Assembly: GCA_964503355.1 (NCBI GenBank)
Contig: CAZCZS010000016.1
Location: 1 to 25,426, forward strand
Source of the DNA: Mesoaciditoga sp964503355
Lineage (GTDB): Bacteria > Thermotogota > Thermotogae > Mesoaciditogales > Mesoaciditogaceae
Direction: 5' to 3'
DNA length: 25,426 nt
Shown: positions 15,647 to 24,250 of the stretch, one piece after another
Numbering within the stretch: the first letter of the stretch is position 1
Layout: each line of letters opens with the position of its first letter
Notes under the pieces: generated by a model
Databases searched by the model: none
Told to the model about the DNA's origin: nothing
Seen by the model: the letters and a program-made list of their open reading frames with translations, nothing else
Program-made: the position numbers and the translations under genes

Positions 15647-17023
15647 ATGGAAGAACATAAGATCTTACCTCAAAGTAGAGAAGCGGAAGAAGCCGTTATA
15701 GGAGCCATTTTTTTGGATCCGGAAGTCGCGGATTCCGTCTTCGAGATCTTGACATCTTCTGACTTTTATTTCACACCCACCAAGTTGGTCTTCAAAGCGA
15801 TGGAAAAATTATTTCAAGATTCCAAACCGATAGATGTTCTCTCCGTTATAGAAGAACTTAAAGTTTCAAAACAACTCGATGTGGTTGGTGGAGAAATCGG
15901 TGTGATGCACCTTGCCGACGCCGTGCCTATAGTTTCAAATGTGGAATACTACGCGAATGTGGTGAAAGAAAAGTCGGTTCTTCGCCAGCTGATAAGCACC
16001 GCATCTAAGATCGCAAATCTCTCGTACGAACAGAGAGAGGTAGACGAAATTGTGGATGAGGCGGAAAGGATGATATTCAAACTCGCCGAGGATAGAACCA
16101 CGAAAACGTACATGCCGTTGGAAAAGGTTATAAATTCTTCGTTTGAAAACATAGAAAAACTCAAAATAGAAAGGGAATCTCCTGAAGGAGGCATCTACGT
16201 TTCCGGGATACCAACCGGTTTCAGAGAGTTGGACAGTATGACGGCCGGACTTCATAAATCAGATCTGGTTATTCTTGCGGCAAGACCTTCCCTCGGTAAG
16301 ACTTCTCTTGCACTCACACTTGCCAGAAACATTTCCCTTCGTTACGAACATGACGTAACGTTTTTCAGTTTGGAAATGTCAGCCGAACAGTTGGCTCAGA
16401 GGATGTTGTGTGCGGAAGGATTTGTCGACCTTAAAAACATACGTTCCGGTTCGATAAGCCCCGATGATTGGAGAAGGTTGACCGATGCAGCTGCTCGTTT
16501 GAAGAATGCTCGTATGGTCATTGACGATGATCCAAGCTTGGATATAATGAAGCTAAGAACCAAGGCAAGAAAGATAAAAAAGGAATATGGCATGGACGTG
16601 ATGTTCGTGGACTATCTGCAACTCATGCATACGAGAACGAGACATGAAAACAGACAACAAGAGATATCTGAAATCTCAAGATCTCTAAAACTTCTCTCAC
16701 GAGAACTTGACGTTTGCGTTGTGGCCCTTTCTCAACTTTCGAGAGCCGTTGAACAAAGAGACGAAAAACGCCCTCGACTCAGCGATCTGAGAGAATCCGG
16801 AGCTATTGAGCAGGACGCAGATGTCGTTATGTTCATTCATAGAGAAGATTATTTTAGGAAAAAGCGAAAAGACGATGAAGAAGAAGAGCAATTCGATTAC
16901 AACGCTCCAAAAGATGCTGAAATAATAATCGGCAAACAACGAAACGGCCCCATAGGAAGTATCGTTGTGAGCTTCTTTCCGAGATTTGCAAGCTTTTATG
17001 AAAAAGATCAAACTCACGAGTGA
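15647..17023 (+). CDS. dnaB: Replicative DNA helicase
   Basis: The 458-residue protein is a DnaB-family hexameric 5'-3' helicase that unwinds DNA ahead of the replication fork. The N-terminal helical domain spans about 1-110, a linker follows to about 180, and the RecA-like domain carries Walker A ARPSLGKTS (212-220), E243 in SLEMS, Walker B VDYLQL (321-326), the sensor LSQLSR, and the arginine finger with KQRNGP (430-435). An acidic and basic insert (KRKDDEEEEQFDYNAP, about 406-421) precedes the last strand. No intein is present. Start ATG 15647 follows AAGAGGTG, 11 bases after the lpt stop; tmk starts 12 bases after its stop. Normal length for the family. Confidence 0.97.
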   Translation: MEEHKILPQSREAEEAVIGAIFLDPEVADSVFEILTSSDFYFTPTKLVFKAMEKLFQDSKPIDVLSVIEELKVSKQLDVVGGEIGVMHLADAVPIVSNVEYYANVVKEKSVLRQLISTASKIANLSYEQREVDEIVDEAERMIFKLAEDRTTKTYMPLEKVINSSFENIEKLKIERESPEGGIYVSGIPTGFRELDSMTAGLHKSDLVILAARPSLGKTSLALTLARNISLRYEHDVTFFSLEMSAEQLAQRMLCAEGFVDLKNIRSGSISPDDWRRLTDAAARLKNARMVIDDDPSLDIMKLRTKARKIKKEYGMDVMFVDYLQLMHTRTRHENRQQEISEISRSLKLLSRELDVCVVALSQLSRAVEQRDEKRPRLSDLRESGAIEQDADVVMFIHREDYFRKKRKDDEEEEQFDYNAPKDAEIIIGKQRNGPIGSIVVSFFPRFASFYEKDQTHE

Positions 17024-17035
17024 TGGAGGTACCGT

Positions 17036-17641
17036 ATGCCGCTTATAACGTTCGAAGGAATAGATGGATGTGGAAAAACAACTCAAATAGAAAGGTTAAG
17101 TGAATATTTGAAGAGTAGAGGTCTAAAGTATTCCGTTTTCAGAGAACCTGGAGGTACCGAGATAGGTGAACAGATAAGAAAGGTGCTTTTGGATGAGTCA
17201 AATGTTAAAATGCATCCAAAAACGGAATTTTTGCTTTACGCCGCTTCAAGGGCTCAACTGATAGAGGAAAAGGTAAAACCACGGCTTCTTAACGGTGAAT
17301 ACGTGATACTCGATAGGTACGTGGATTCTTCCGTGGCTTATCAAGGTTTCGCAAGAGGCTTGGGAAAAAGAATTGTGACCCTTGTGAATGAATTTGCGAC
17401 GGATATGATCTATCCGGATTTGACATTTTACCTCGAAATAGATAAGATCACTTTTGAAAGGAGAACGAAGGAAAAAAAAGACCGATTGGAATCTGAGGGA
17501 TGGAGCTTTATGGAAAAAGTCATAAAAGGATATGATTCTTTGAAAAAAACGAAAAGGTTCGTTTCCATAGATGGAAGGCTGGATGAGGAGAAGATATTCG
17601 AGATCATAGTCAAGGAATTTGAAAGGCGTTTTGCTCTTTGA
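17036..17641 (+). CDS. tmk: Thymidylate kinase
   Basis: The 201-residue cytosolic enzyme phosphorylates dTMP to dTDP for DNA synthesis. Motifs: P-loop EGIDGCGKTTQ (about 7-17), FREPGGT (35-41), which binds the nucleotide, DRY at about 93-95 with the following SSVAYQG, and a lid with ERRTKEKKDRLE. The start is ATG 17036 after GGAGGTACC. It is the last gene of the phoU-lpt-dnaB-tmk run, and its pairing with dnaB makes sense as replication supply. T-rich sequence follows the stop (17642-17654) but I see no clear hairpin. Confidence 0.96.
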   Translation: MPLITFEGIDGCGKTTQIERLSEYLKSRGLKYSVFREPGGTEIGEQIRKVLLDESNVKMHPKTEFLLYAASRAQLIEEKVKPRLLNGEYVILDRYVDSSVAYQGFARGLGKRIVTLVNEFATDMIYPDLTFYLEIDKITFERRTKEKKDRLESEGWSFMEKVIKGYDSLKKTKRFVSIDGRLDEEKIFEIIVKEFERRFAL

Positions 17642-17666
17642 TTTCTTTTTTTTTAGAATGGTGTTG

Positions 17667-17672
17667 TATAAT
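17667..17672 (+). promoter_or_regulatory. -10 box upstream of ftsA
   Basis: TATAAT in TTGTATAATAAT sits in the 162-base gap between tmk and ftsA. A -35 at the proper distance falls in a T-rich stretch and is poor. The transcript would carry a leader of about 125 bases. Confidence 0.45.
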
Positions 17673-17738
17673 AATTCAACATGGAAGAAATTTCAAGAAA
17701 TAGAAATGAATTACCTTTCACTTCTTTTTTCAAAACAA

Positions 17739-17803
17739 GGGTGTGAAAGGTGTTTACACCCCAAAGCAAGGAGGTGTGGAGCTGGCGAAGGTCAGCCAAA
17801 TGA
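17739..17803 (+). promoter_or_regulatory. Possible switchable leader before ftsA
   Basis: ACACC (17756-17760) can pair with GGTGT in the upstream GGGTGT (17739-17744, a 6-bp stem with ACACCC), or with GGTGT (17773-17777) inside the strong ribosome site AAGGAGGTG (17768-17776). The two folds exclude each other. That ribosome site is 27 bases from the ftsA ATG, and an in-frame TGA (17801-17803) directly precedes the ATG, so the site cannot serve an extended FtsA. It may serve a short leader peptide or be used indirectly. Confidence 0.35.
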
Positions 17804-19084
17804 ATGGCAAGAACAGAAGAATTTGTAACAGTTTTGGACATTGGAACTTACAGCGTAAAGGCCGCGTTGGGAGAAAGAGTGAGCGATGGCTACAAGATGT
17901 TGGCATATTCCACGGTGAAATCAAATGGTTTTTCCTCTGAAGGAATAATAGATGCGGTTGGATTGAGAGCGAGTATAGGGGAAGCGTTGGGGGAATTGCA
18001 ATCTCAACTTACAAAGAAAAGCGCTTTTGGTGATCTGATAATAACCATTTCTTCGGATGTTTTTTCCATGGAACGTCGAAGAGTGGAAAAAGACTTTTCT
18101 GCAAAAGAGATCGTAAAAGATGGGCACATTCGTGAAATATTTTCTTCCTTGATGAAAGAAGAAAACGTCGTGGATGTTATTCCTGTGAGATATAAACTGG
18201 ATGATGGGAGGATCGTCGTGAATCCCGTTTCGATGATGACTTCCAAATTGAGTGGAGAGATGCTTGTCGTTAAAGTGGATTCACAGCCTCAAAAAGAACT
18301 TCTGACGCTTTTGAATGGATACGATTTTTCGTCTATTTTGATATCTCATCCGGGTATACTTGCCGGTGAGGGCGTGTTAAACGAAAGTGAAAAAGATAGA
18401 GGAATACTTTGTATAGACATGGGTTACAGTACGACTAAGGTAACAGCTTACGCTAATGGAGTTCCAATTGGATTTTACTTCGTACCTCTTGGAATAGAAA
18501 ATATCGTGAAAGACGTTGCGAAGGTTTTCAAGGTTTCGTATACGGAAGCGGAGCGCCTCATATTCTATCACTCAAATCTTGACTATGAAAACGTCGATGA
18601 GAAAGAGATGGTTGAAACAACCGATTTCGATAACAAAACCAAAAAAGAGATAAAAAAACGCTCACTTTCTTTAACCGGCTATGCCAGAGCGAGAGAGATA
18701 TTGAGCATTTCGAGAAGGAGTATCAACAAATTCGCTCCAACTTTCAGTCCCGTTGGAGTTGTCATAACCGGCGGGGGAGCCTCTATATCCGGCGTTTCAA
18801 AGATAGGTTCGTCCGTTTTTAACATGACTTGTAGAACTGGAACTTACGCTTCTTCGAACAACGTTATAGTAAGTGGAGCGGAAGATATCATTTCTTCGCC
18901 CGTTTACTCTTTGCTTTTTGGGGCTTTTGTACATAGATACAGGTATGGATTCATTGAGGGTAAGAATTTTAAAGTCTCGAGTTCCTTTGCAAAAGCGGTT
19001 ACGACTTCCTCAGCCGGTGATGAAGAGGAAGTGAACGATGGTATTTTGAAGAAAATATGGGAATTTTTGAAGAAGTTGGTATGA
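17804..19084 (+). CDS. ftsA: Cell division protein FtsA
   Basis: The 426-residue actin-like ATPase tethers FtsZ filaments to the inner membrane. Readable parts: phosphate-1 loop VLDIGTYSVKAALGE (from about residue 9), the FtsA-specific 1C subdomain after about residue 80, phosphate-2 loop CIDMGYSTTKV, adenosine motif ITGGGASISG, and a C-terminal amphipathic helix ILKKIWEFLKKLV for membrane binding after an acidic linker. The ATG at 17804 is the only possible start because TGA precedes it in frame; the nearest ribosome-like site is GAAGGT, 11 bases away, while the strong AAGGAGGTG lies further upstream. ftsZ follows 24 bases later. FtsA is the membrane anchor of the ftsAZ pair. Confidence 0.95.
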   Translation: MARTEEFVTVLDIGTYSVKAALGERVSDGYKMLAYSTVKSNGFSSEGIIDAVGLRASIGEALGELQSQLTKKSAFGDLIITISSDVFSMERRRVEKDFSAKEIVKDGHIREIFSSLMKEENVVDVIPVRYKLDDGRIVVNPVSMMTSKLSGEMLVVKVDSQPQKELLTLLNGYDFSSILISHPGILAGEGVLNESEKDRGILCIDMGYSTTKVTAYANGVPIGFYFVPLGIENIVKDVAKVFKVSYTEAERLIFYHSNLDYENVDEKEMVETTDFDNKTKKEIKKRSLSLTGYARAREILSISRRSINKFAPTFSPVGVVITGGGASISGVSKIGSSVFNMTCRTGTYASSNNVIVSGAEDIISSPVYSLLFGAFVHRYRYGFIEGKNFKVSSSFAKAVTTSSAGDEEEVNDGILKKIWEFLKKLV

Positions 19085-19108
19085 GCTCTTCAAAAGGGAG
19101 GTAAGCAG

Positions 19109-20158
19109 ATGCCTTTTGAAATTGAAGAAGAAGGTAGACGTGAAAGAAAAGTCAAAAGAATACCCACCATAAAGGTGATGGGTGTGGGTGGCTCCGGCAA
19201 CAACGCCATAACAAGGATGATAGAAGCTGGCATAAAGGATGTTATCTTCGTTTCTGCGAATACAGATCTTCAAGTTTTGGAAGCCAGTCAGGCCGATGTT
19301 ACGATCCAACTTGGAGCTGAAACCACAAGAGGATTGGGAGCCGGTGGATACCCAGAAATTGGAGAAAAAGCGGCCGAAGAGAGCGTGGAAGAGATCGAAA
19401 AGGTGCTTGATGATACCGACCTTCTCTTCTTAACTGCTGGCATGGGTGGAGGTACCGGAACCGGTGCAACTCCAGTTATCGCTCGCATTGCCAGAAGGCT
19501 TGGGATATTGACGGTTGCGATAGTTACAACTCCATTCTATTTTGAAGGCAACAACAGATGGAGGATAGCCATGGAAGGCTTGAAAAAGCTTCGAAACGAA
19601 GTGGATACGCTCATTCGCATTTCAAACAACAAATTACTGGAAGAGTTACCAGTGGACACCACCATTCCAGAAGCCTTCCTCAAAGCGGATGAAACCCTTC
19701 ATCAAGGTGTCAAAGGTATATCCGAGTTGATCACGAAACGTGGCTACATAAACCTCGACTTCGCAGACGTCGAATCCATAATGAGAGACGCCGGACCAGC
19801 TATGCTGGGAATAGGAATCGGGAAAGGTGAAAATAGGGCTGAAGAGGCCGCCAAGATGGCAATGGAGTCGCGACTTCTGGAACAACCCGTTAACAACGCT
19901 TCCGCCATAATCTTGAACGTATCCGCTCCCAAAAATGTGACTATGAAGGAGATGCATGTTGCCGCGTCCGTTATAAGACAAGGATGTAGTGAAGAGGCTG
20001 ACGTGAAATTCGGTCTCATAATAGACGATTCGATTCCGGAAGATGAAATGCGGGTCACGCTTATAGCGACGGGATTTGAAGAACCAGATAAGTTACTTTT
20101 TAACGACAGCGATATTCCGGCTATATACAGATCTGGACTTGACGAATTCTTGAAATGA
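19109..20158 (+). CDS. ftsZ: Cell division protein FtsZ
   Basis: The 349-residue tubulin-like GTPase forms the cytokinetic ring. Motifs: VMGVGGSGNNA (about 23-33), NTDLQ (51-55), GLGAGGYPEIG (75-85), the tubulin signature GGGTGTG (113-119), PFYFEGNNRWR where most have GRRR (142-152), and the synergy loop NLDFADV (215-221) that completes GTP hydrolysis. The core ends near residue 325 and the C-terminal peptide DIPAIYRSGLDEF follows almost directly, so the usual long disordered linker is missing; I recall the same shape in Thermotoga FtsZ. The start is ATG 19109 with GGGAGG upstream. A hairpin follows the stop. Confidence 0.98.
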   Translation: MPFEIEEEGRRERKVKRIPTIKVMGVGGSGNNAITRMIEAGIKDVIFVSANTDLQVLEASQADVTIQLGAETTRGLGAGGYPEIGEKAAEESVEEIEKVLDDTDLLFLTAGMGGGTGTGATPVIARIARRLGILTVAIVTTPFYFEGNNRWRIAMEGLKKLRNEVDTLIRISNNKLLEELPVDTTIPEAFLKADETLHQGVKGISELITKRGYINLDFADVESIMRDAGPAMLGIGIGKGENRAEEAAKMAMESRLLEQPVNNASAIILNVSAPKNVTMKEMHVAASVIRQGCSEEADVKFGLIIDDSIPEDEMRVTLIATGFEEPDKLLFNDSDIPAIYRSGLDEFLK

Positions 20159-20196
20159 AAAATTAGAACAAAGAAAGTCTTTTGTTTTCGGTTCCT

Positions 20197-20245
20197 CCCA
20201 CAAGATAGAACCGGTTCTTTTAACGAGCGGCTTCTTGTGGGTTTT
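20197..20245 (+). terminator. Probable terminator or cruciform after ftsZ
   Basis: CCCACAAGA (20197-20205) pairs with TCTTGTGGG (20233-20241), followed by TTTT. The 27-base loop contains the perfect palindrome AGAACCGGTTCT (20207-20218). GAACCG can also pair with CGGTTC at 20189-20194, giving a competing fold. It could terminate ftsAZ transcripts or attenuate pilB expression. Confidence 0.6.
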
Positions 20246-20279
20246 GTGTTGAAGTTAACCAGAAATGAGGGGATCATCT

Positions 20280-21959
20280 GTGGCAGCTTACAAAAGAATA
20301 GGAGAAATACTGGTTTCGAAAGGTTACATAACTTCTGAAATTCTTGAAAGAGCTCTTGAAGTATCAAAAAGAACAGGCAAGCCGGTGGGACGTGTTCTCG
20401 TTGAAAACAATTTCGTAACTTGGGATGACATCGCCGATGCTCTTGCCACTCAATATGGACTTCCAAAGCTCAACGAACTCCCTTCCAACATTCCTTACGA
20501 TGTTGTCACTTCTATTCCACGAAATTTAACGGTCACTTACAGGATAATTCCGTACAAGAAAGACGGAAATACGCTTTACATTGCGACCGATAGCGTCATA
20601 AATTACACTCAAGTTGTAAGGGAGATACGATTTATCACTGGAATGAACGTGAAGGTTTCCATAATACCCACCGACCTGTTTGACGCCGTCTACCAAAGCC
20701 TTTACGGTTCTCAAATAGAAACGGGAATTCCTGCGGATTTTGAAGATATGTCCCAAGAAGAGATCGTGGAAGAAGAGGAGGAAGAGGAAGAAGAAAGCGA
20801 AGAAGCCCCCGCCGTTAGGCTTGTGAAAGCCATAGTTGAAGGCGGTATAGTTCAAGGGGCAAGTGACATACATATAGAACCTTCTCGAACGCTCGTTACC
20901 GTTAGATACAGGATAGATGGCATACTCAAAAAAATCACCACCTATCCCGTAAAGACGCATTCTTCCATAGTTTCGAGGATCAAGATCATGTCCGGATTGG
21001 ATATATCCGAGAAACGTTTGCCTCAAGATGGAAAGTACTTCATGAGATTCAAAGATGAGCAGTACGATTTTAGGGTTTCAACGATGCCCACCGTTTACGG
21101 TGAAAAGATAGTCATGAGAATTTTGAAAGTCTCGGCTTCAAAACAGAGGATAGGTGATCTGGGTTTCAGCGAGTACAACACGAAAAGGTTCATGGAACTC
21201 ATAAACTATCCTTACGGAATAATACTTCTAACGGGACCGACCGGCAGTGGAAAATCAACCACCTTGGTCGCTGCGATAAACGAGATCAAAGATGTGACGA
21301 AGAACATAATAACGGTTGAAGACCCCGTCGAGTACAACATAGATGGTGTGAATCAATGTCAGGTTAACGCTGAAATAGGCCTCACATACGCGAGATTTTT
21401 AAGGGCTATCTTGCGTCAAGATCCTAACATAATAATGGTCGGTGAGATCAGGGATAGAGAAACCGCACAGTTGGCCATGGAAGCTTCCATGACCGGGCAC
21501 TTGGTTTTCAGCACCCTTCACACAAACGACGCTCCGTCGGCCATTTCCAGGCTTGTCAATTTGGGCTTGGATCCCCACATGATAGGTGTTTCACTTATAG
21601 GGGTTGTCGGTCAAAGACTCGTCAGGAAACTCTGTGACGAATGCAAAATTGAGGTGCAACCTAACGAAGAAGTTTTGAAAGTGGCAAAGAGGATTTATCC
21701 GGATGTCAAGCCCAGAATGTACGTCCCAGGTAATTGTCCGAGTTGTCAAAGTGGCTACAGGGGAAGAACGGCCATAAACGAAGTTATGATAGTTACACCT
21801 GGAATACGTGAATTGTTGTACAGAGGAGCGTCGGATACGGAACTGAGGGAAGAAGCCAAACGCAGCGGAATGAGAACGATGTTTGAAGATGGCGTGGAAA
21901 AGATAATCAAAGGGATAACCTCTTACGAGGAGATCACGCGCGTGGTGAGAGACGAATGA
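20280..21959 (+). CDS. pilB: Type IV pilus assembly / type II secretion ATPase (PilB/GspE)
   Basis: The 559-residue cytoplasmic hexameric ATPase powers pilus extension. An N-terminal MshEN/GspE-N domain spans about 1-145 (such domains bind c-di-GMP in some relatives). An acidic linker with a run of glutamates follows at about 157-175, then the ATPase core with Walker A GPTGSGKST (319-327), the Asp box near VEDPVEY, Walker B IIMVGEIRDRETA and His box TGHLVFSTLHTNDA. A zinc site has C452/C455 and C486/C489, typical of PilB/GspE and absent from PilT. The start is GTG 20280 with GAGGGGAT 7 bases upstream; ATG 20265 lacks a site. It overlaps the next gene by 4 bases (ATGA). Partner of the pilin at 11284. 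Confidence 0.93.
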   Translation: MAAYKRIGEILVSKGYITSEILERALEVSKRTGKPVGRVLVENNFVTWDDIADALATQYGLPKLNELPSNIPYDVVTSIPRNLTVTYRIIPYKKDGNTLYIATDSVINYTQVVREIRFITGMNVKVSIIPTDLFDAVYQSLYGSQIETGIPADFEDMSQEEIVEEEEEEEEESEEAPAVRLVKAIVEGGIVQGASDIHIEPSRTLVTVRYRIDGILKKITTYPVKTHSSIVSRIKIMSGLDISEKRLPQDGKYFMRFKDEQYDFRVSTMPTVYGEKIVMRILKVSASKQRIGDLGFSEYNTKRFMELINYPYGIILLTGPTGSGKSTTLVAAINEIKDVTKNIITVEDPVEYNIDGVNQCQVNAEIGLTYARFLRAILRQDPNIIMVGEIRDRETAQLAMEASMTGHLVFSTLHTNDAPSAISRLVNLGLDPHMIGVSLIGVVGQRLVRKLCDECKIEVQPNEEVLKVAKRIYPDVKPRMYVPGNCPSCQSGYRGRTAINEVMIVTPGIRELLYRGASDTELREEAKRSGMRTMFEDGVEKIIKGITSYEEITRVVRDE

Positions 21960-23191
21960 AAGAGAGCAAGTACCAGTACCATTCTCGTTCGCCGCAGGAA
22001 TGGGAGAAACTCGATGAAGAAAAGAGAAAAACGCCGTCCAAAATGCCAAAAAGGGGAAGAATGCTCCTTTTTTTCAACATAGTTTTGGTTGTGGTCATAG
22101 TTCTCGTTTACTTCGTCACTCAAAAACAGCGCAACGTTGTGAGTCAGTCGCTGAAAACGGTTGGCAATTTTCAGCTGTACATAAAAAGTTCAAAGACGGA
22201 TTTTTTGTGCGGTGAACCTTTGGAATTCAAAGTGTACGCCACCAACATTTCGAATAAAAAGGAAGAATTTTCCATTTACTCTTTTAACGTTAGGATAAGT
22301 TCTAAATCGAGTCCTGATATCTACTCCTTTCATTTCGATAAAACCATAACCTCTTCTTTAGATGGAAAAAGAAGTGTGCTCATCTACGATCTGAAAAAAG
22401 AGGTGAATCTTTCCTCTCTCGGAGCGGGTACGTACGAAGTGGATGTTTTGATGAACTTCAACGGAAAGGCCGTCCATTTGGCCAAAGAATTCAAGTACCT
22501 TTCGAAAGTTCAAGCGCTTTTGATATCGGGTCAAGATTTCTTCACGGTGAATGAAGGTGGAATGTTTGACTTGTACGTGAAGAACAACACCCCTAAAGCC
22601 TTGAATTTGAAAACGGAAAATGTCAATTTTTCTTTGATCAACTTGCGAACGAAGAAGATCTTGTACGAAAAAGCCTTCGACGTTCCCTCCGAAATCTTTC
22701 TCACGCCCACCGAAAGTAGAAAACTTTACACTTTCAAGATGCAACCGATAAGTTCTCCAGGTGAATACATGTTAACAGCACGCGTGGCGGGGAACAAAAA
22801 CTTGAACGCGACATCCACCTTCCTCGTGATCGAACCCTCGAAGGTTGGGAACATAGACGATTTGAAATTGAATTCGGATATACCGATGGTGGTTTCGTCT
22901 AACGATCCGGTGGGTTTTTCATTATGGATGTTGAACACCTCTTTAAGGAAGAAATTCGTCACGATCAAATCCATAACCTTGAGGGTTGAAAAGGGTCAAG
23001 TTGAACTGTATCGCTTTTCCGATAAGTCTCCTCACAACGTTATAATACCTTCTGGAGGTGCGAGATTGCTTGTGAGTTCACAAAGCTGGAAAAAACTCAC
23101 ATTTCCGTCGAGTGGTGATTACATATTCGATTCGATAGTGTTCGTTGGAAACAGGTATTTGGAGTATCGTCAGAAGATAAAAAGTTTTTGA
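21956..23191 (+). CDS. Unknown single-pass membrane protein with Ig-like domains
   Basis: The 411-residue protein has a basic N-terminal cytoplasmic segment (about 1-35), one membrane helix around FFNIVLVVVIVLVYFVT (about 39-55), and a long exported part. That part reads as three beta-sandwich, Ig/BsuPI-like modules at about 67-175, 180-285 and 290-411. Each has a pattern of hydrophobic strands with phrases such as FKVYATNISNKKEEF, FDLYVKNNTPKALNL and FSLWMLNTSLRKKF, suggesting internal duplication. There is no catalytic motif and no family I recognise. The start ATG overlaps the pilB stop by 4 bases, so the two are translationally coupled and a role beside the pilus or secretion motor is likely (inference). 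Confidence 0.85.
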   Translation: MKESKYQYHSRSPQEWEKLDEEKRKTPSKMPKRGRMLLFFNIVLVVVIVLVYFVTQKQRNVVSQSLKTVGNFQLYIKSSKTDFLCGEPLEFKVYATNISNKKEEFSIYSFNVRISSKSSPDIYSFHFDKTITSSLDGKRSVLIYDLKKEVNLSSLGAGTYEVDVLMNFNGKAVHLAKEFKYLSKVQALLISGQDFFTVNEGGMFDLYVKNNTPKALNLKTENVNFSLINLRTKKILYEKAFDVPSEIFLTPTESRKLYTFKMQPISSPGEYMLTARVAGNKNLNATSTFLVIEPSKVGNIDDLKLNSDIPMVVSSNDPVGFSLWMLNTSLRKKFVTIKSITLRVEKGQVELYRFSDKSPHNVIIPSGGARLLVSSQSWKKLTFPSSGDYIFDSIVFVGNRYLEYRQKIKSF

Positions 23192-23221
23192 GGAATTGGG
23201 AAAAACGAGAAAGGAAGAAAG

Positions 23222-24229
23222 ATGGAGATATTTTTTGAATCTAAAGATGAATTCTTGAAAGGCATATTACAAAGGAGTTTAAACGATGAGGGAATAAAGA
23301 TAACATCCCTCGATCTGAAAAAAAGTGGTGAGGTTGAGATCGCCATCGTTGACGTTAGAAAAAAAACGGATTTGGAAAACATAAGAAAGATAAGGGAAAG
23401 AAATGGAAGGGCCATCATCTTTGGTTTGCTACCGTACAAGGATGATTCGTTGAAAGAAGAGATTTTTAATGCAGGAGCGGACGAAATTTTGAATTTTCCA
23501 TTTGAGGAAGAGGAGATCAAAATTCTCTTTCCATCACTTTTCGCGGCTTACAAGGTTGGAAAACCGTATTCACGAGGTAGGGTATCGGATTTCATAGCGC
23601 AGATCGAAAAGATGGTAAGAGCCTTCAAAAAAAGTGAGAGTTTAGGCCTCACCCTCTTGAAAAAACTTCAGGTTATAGCTTCTTACAGGGACAACGACAC
23701 ATCTGAGCACACTCAAAGGGTTGGAAAGGTGTCTGAGATGTTGGCTGAAAGATTGGAACTTCCTCCTCAGAAAGTGATAGAGATAAGATTGACGGCCCCA
23801 TTGCACGACATAGGTAAGATAGGAATACCGGATTCCATTCTGTTGAAAAAAGGTGGCTTGGATGAAAAAGAATGGGAGATCATGAAAACACACACCGAGA
23901 TAGGTGCGAAGATATTGGAAAGCGATTTGGATGTGTTGAAATGTGCCAAAAAGATAGCACTCTATCACCATGAAAAATACGATGGTAGCGGTTATCCAAC
24001 AGGCCTAAAGGGAGAAGAGATACCCATAGAAGCGAGAATAGTGACCGTATCCGATTCATTCGATGCCATAGTCAGTGCAAGACCGTACAAGCCACCGCGA
24101 TCTTATTTGGGGGGATTGGAGGAATTGAAGAAAAATTCGGGTTCGCAATTCGATCCAAAAGTGGTAGACGCTTTTTTGAAGATATCAGAAAGAATATTCA
24201 CTTTGTACAAGAATTTGAAAAACGAATAA
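23222..24229 (+). CDS. HD-GYP domain phosphodiesterase with degenerate receiver domain
   Basis: The 335-residue cytoplasmic protein has two parts. Residues 1-110 fold like a response-regulator receiver: D44 remains, but the acidic pair is reduced to E6-S7 and the conserved Lys is missing (FPFEEEE at 92-98), so phosphorylation is unlikely. Residues about 140-330 are an intact HD-GYP domain: H163 in SEHT, H195-D196 in HDIGK, H224 in KTHTEIG, H249-H250, GYP (257-259) with GLKGEEIP, and D278. HD-GYP enzymes hydrolyse c-di-GMP using two or three metals. The gene starts 30 bases after the membrane protein and ends 21 bases before the SAM hydrolase; its ribosome site is AAAGGAAG. It may set c-di-GMP levels for the pilus motor. 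Confidence 0.92.
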   Translation: MEIFFESKDEFLKGILQRSLNDEGIKITSLDLKKSGEVEIAIVDVRKKTDLENIRKIRERNGRAIIFGLLPYKDDSLKEEIFNAGADEILNFPFEEEEIKILFPSLFAAYKVGKPYSRGRVSDFIAQIEKMVRAFKKSESLGLTLLKKLQVIASYRDNDTSEHTQRVGKVSEMLAERLELPPQKVIEIRLTAPLHDIGKIGIPDSILLKKGGLDEKEWEIMKTHTEIGAKILESDLDVLKCAKKIALYHHEKYDGSGYPTGLKGEEIPIEARIVTVSDSFDAIVSARPYKPPRSYLGGLEELKKNSGSQFDPKVVDAFLKISERIFTLYKNLKNE

Positions 24230-24250
24230 ACGTCCTTAAGGAGGAACAAC

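Noticed and set aside
15647..17023. Intein in dnaB
   Set aside because: The helicase motifs are continuous and total length is normal, so no insertion is present at the P-loop.
17743..17940. Small plus-strand open frame overlapping the start of ftsA
   Set aside because: No proper ribosome site before its GTG, and it reads out of frame through conserved FtsA sequence.
19744..20466. 240-codon open frame on the minus strand across ftsZ and pilB
   Set aside because: Antisense to two unmistakable genes, with no ribosome site and no recognisable domain.
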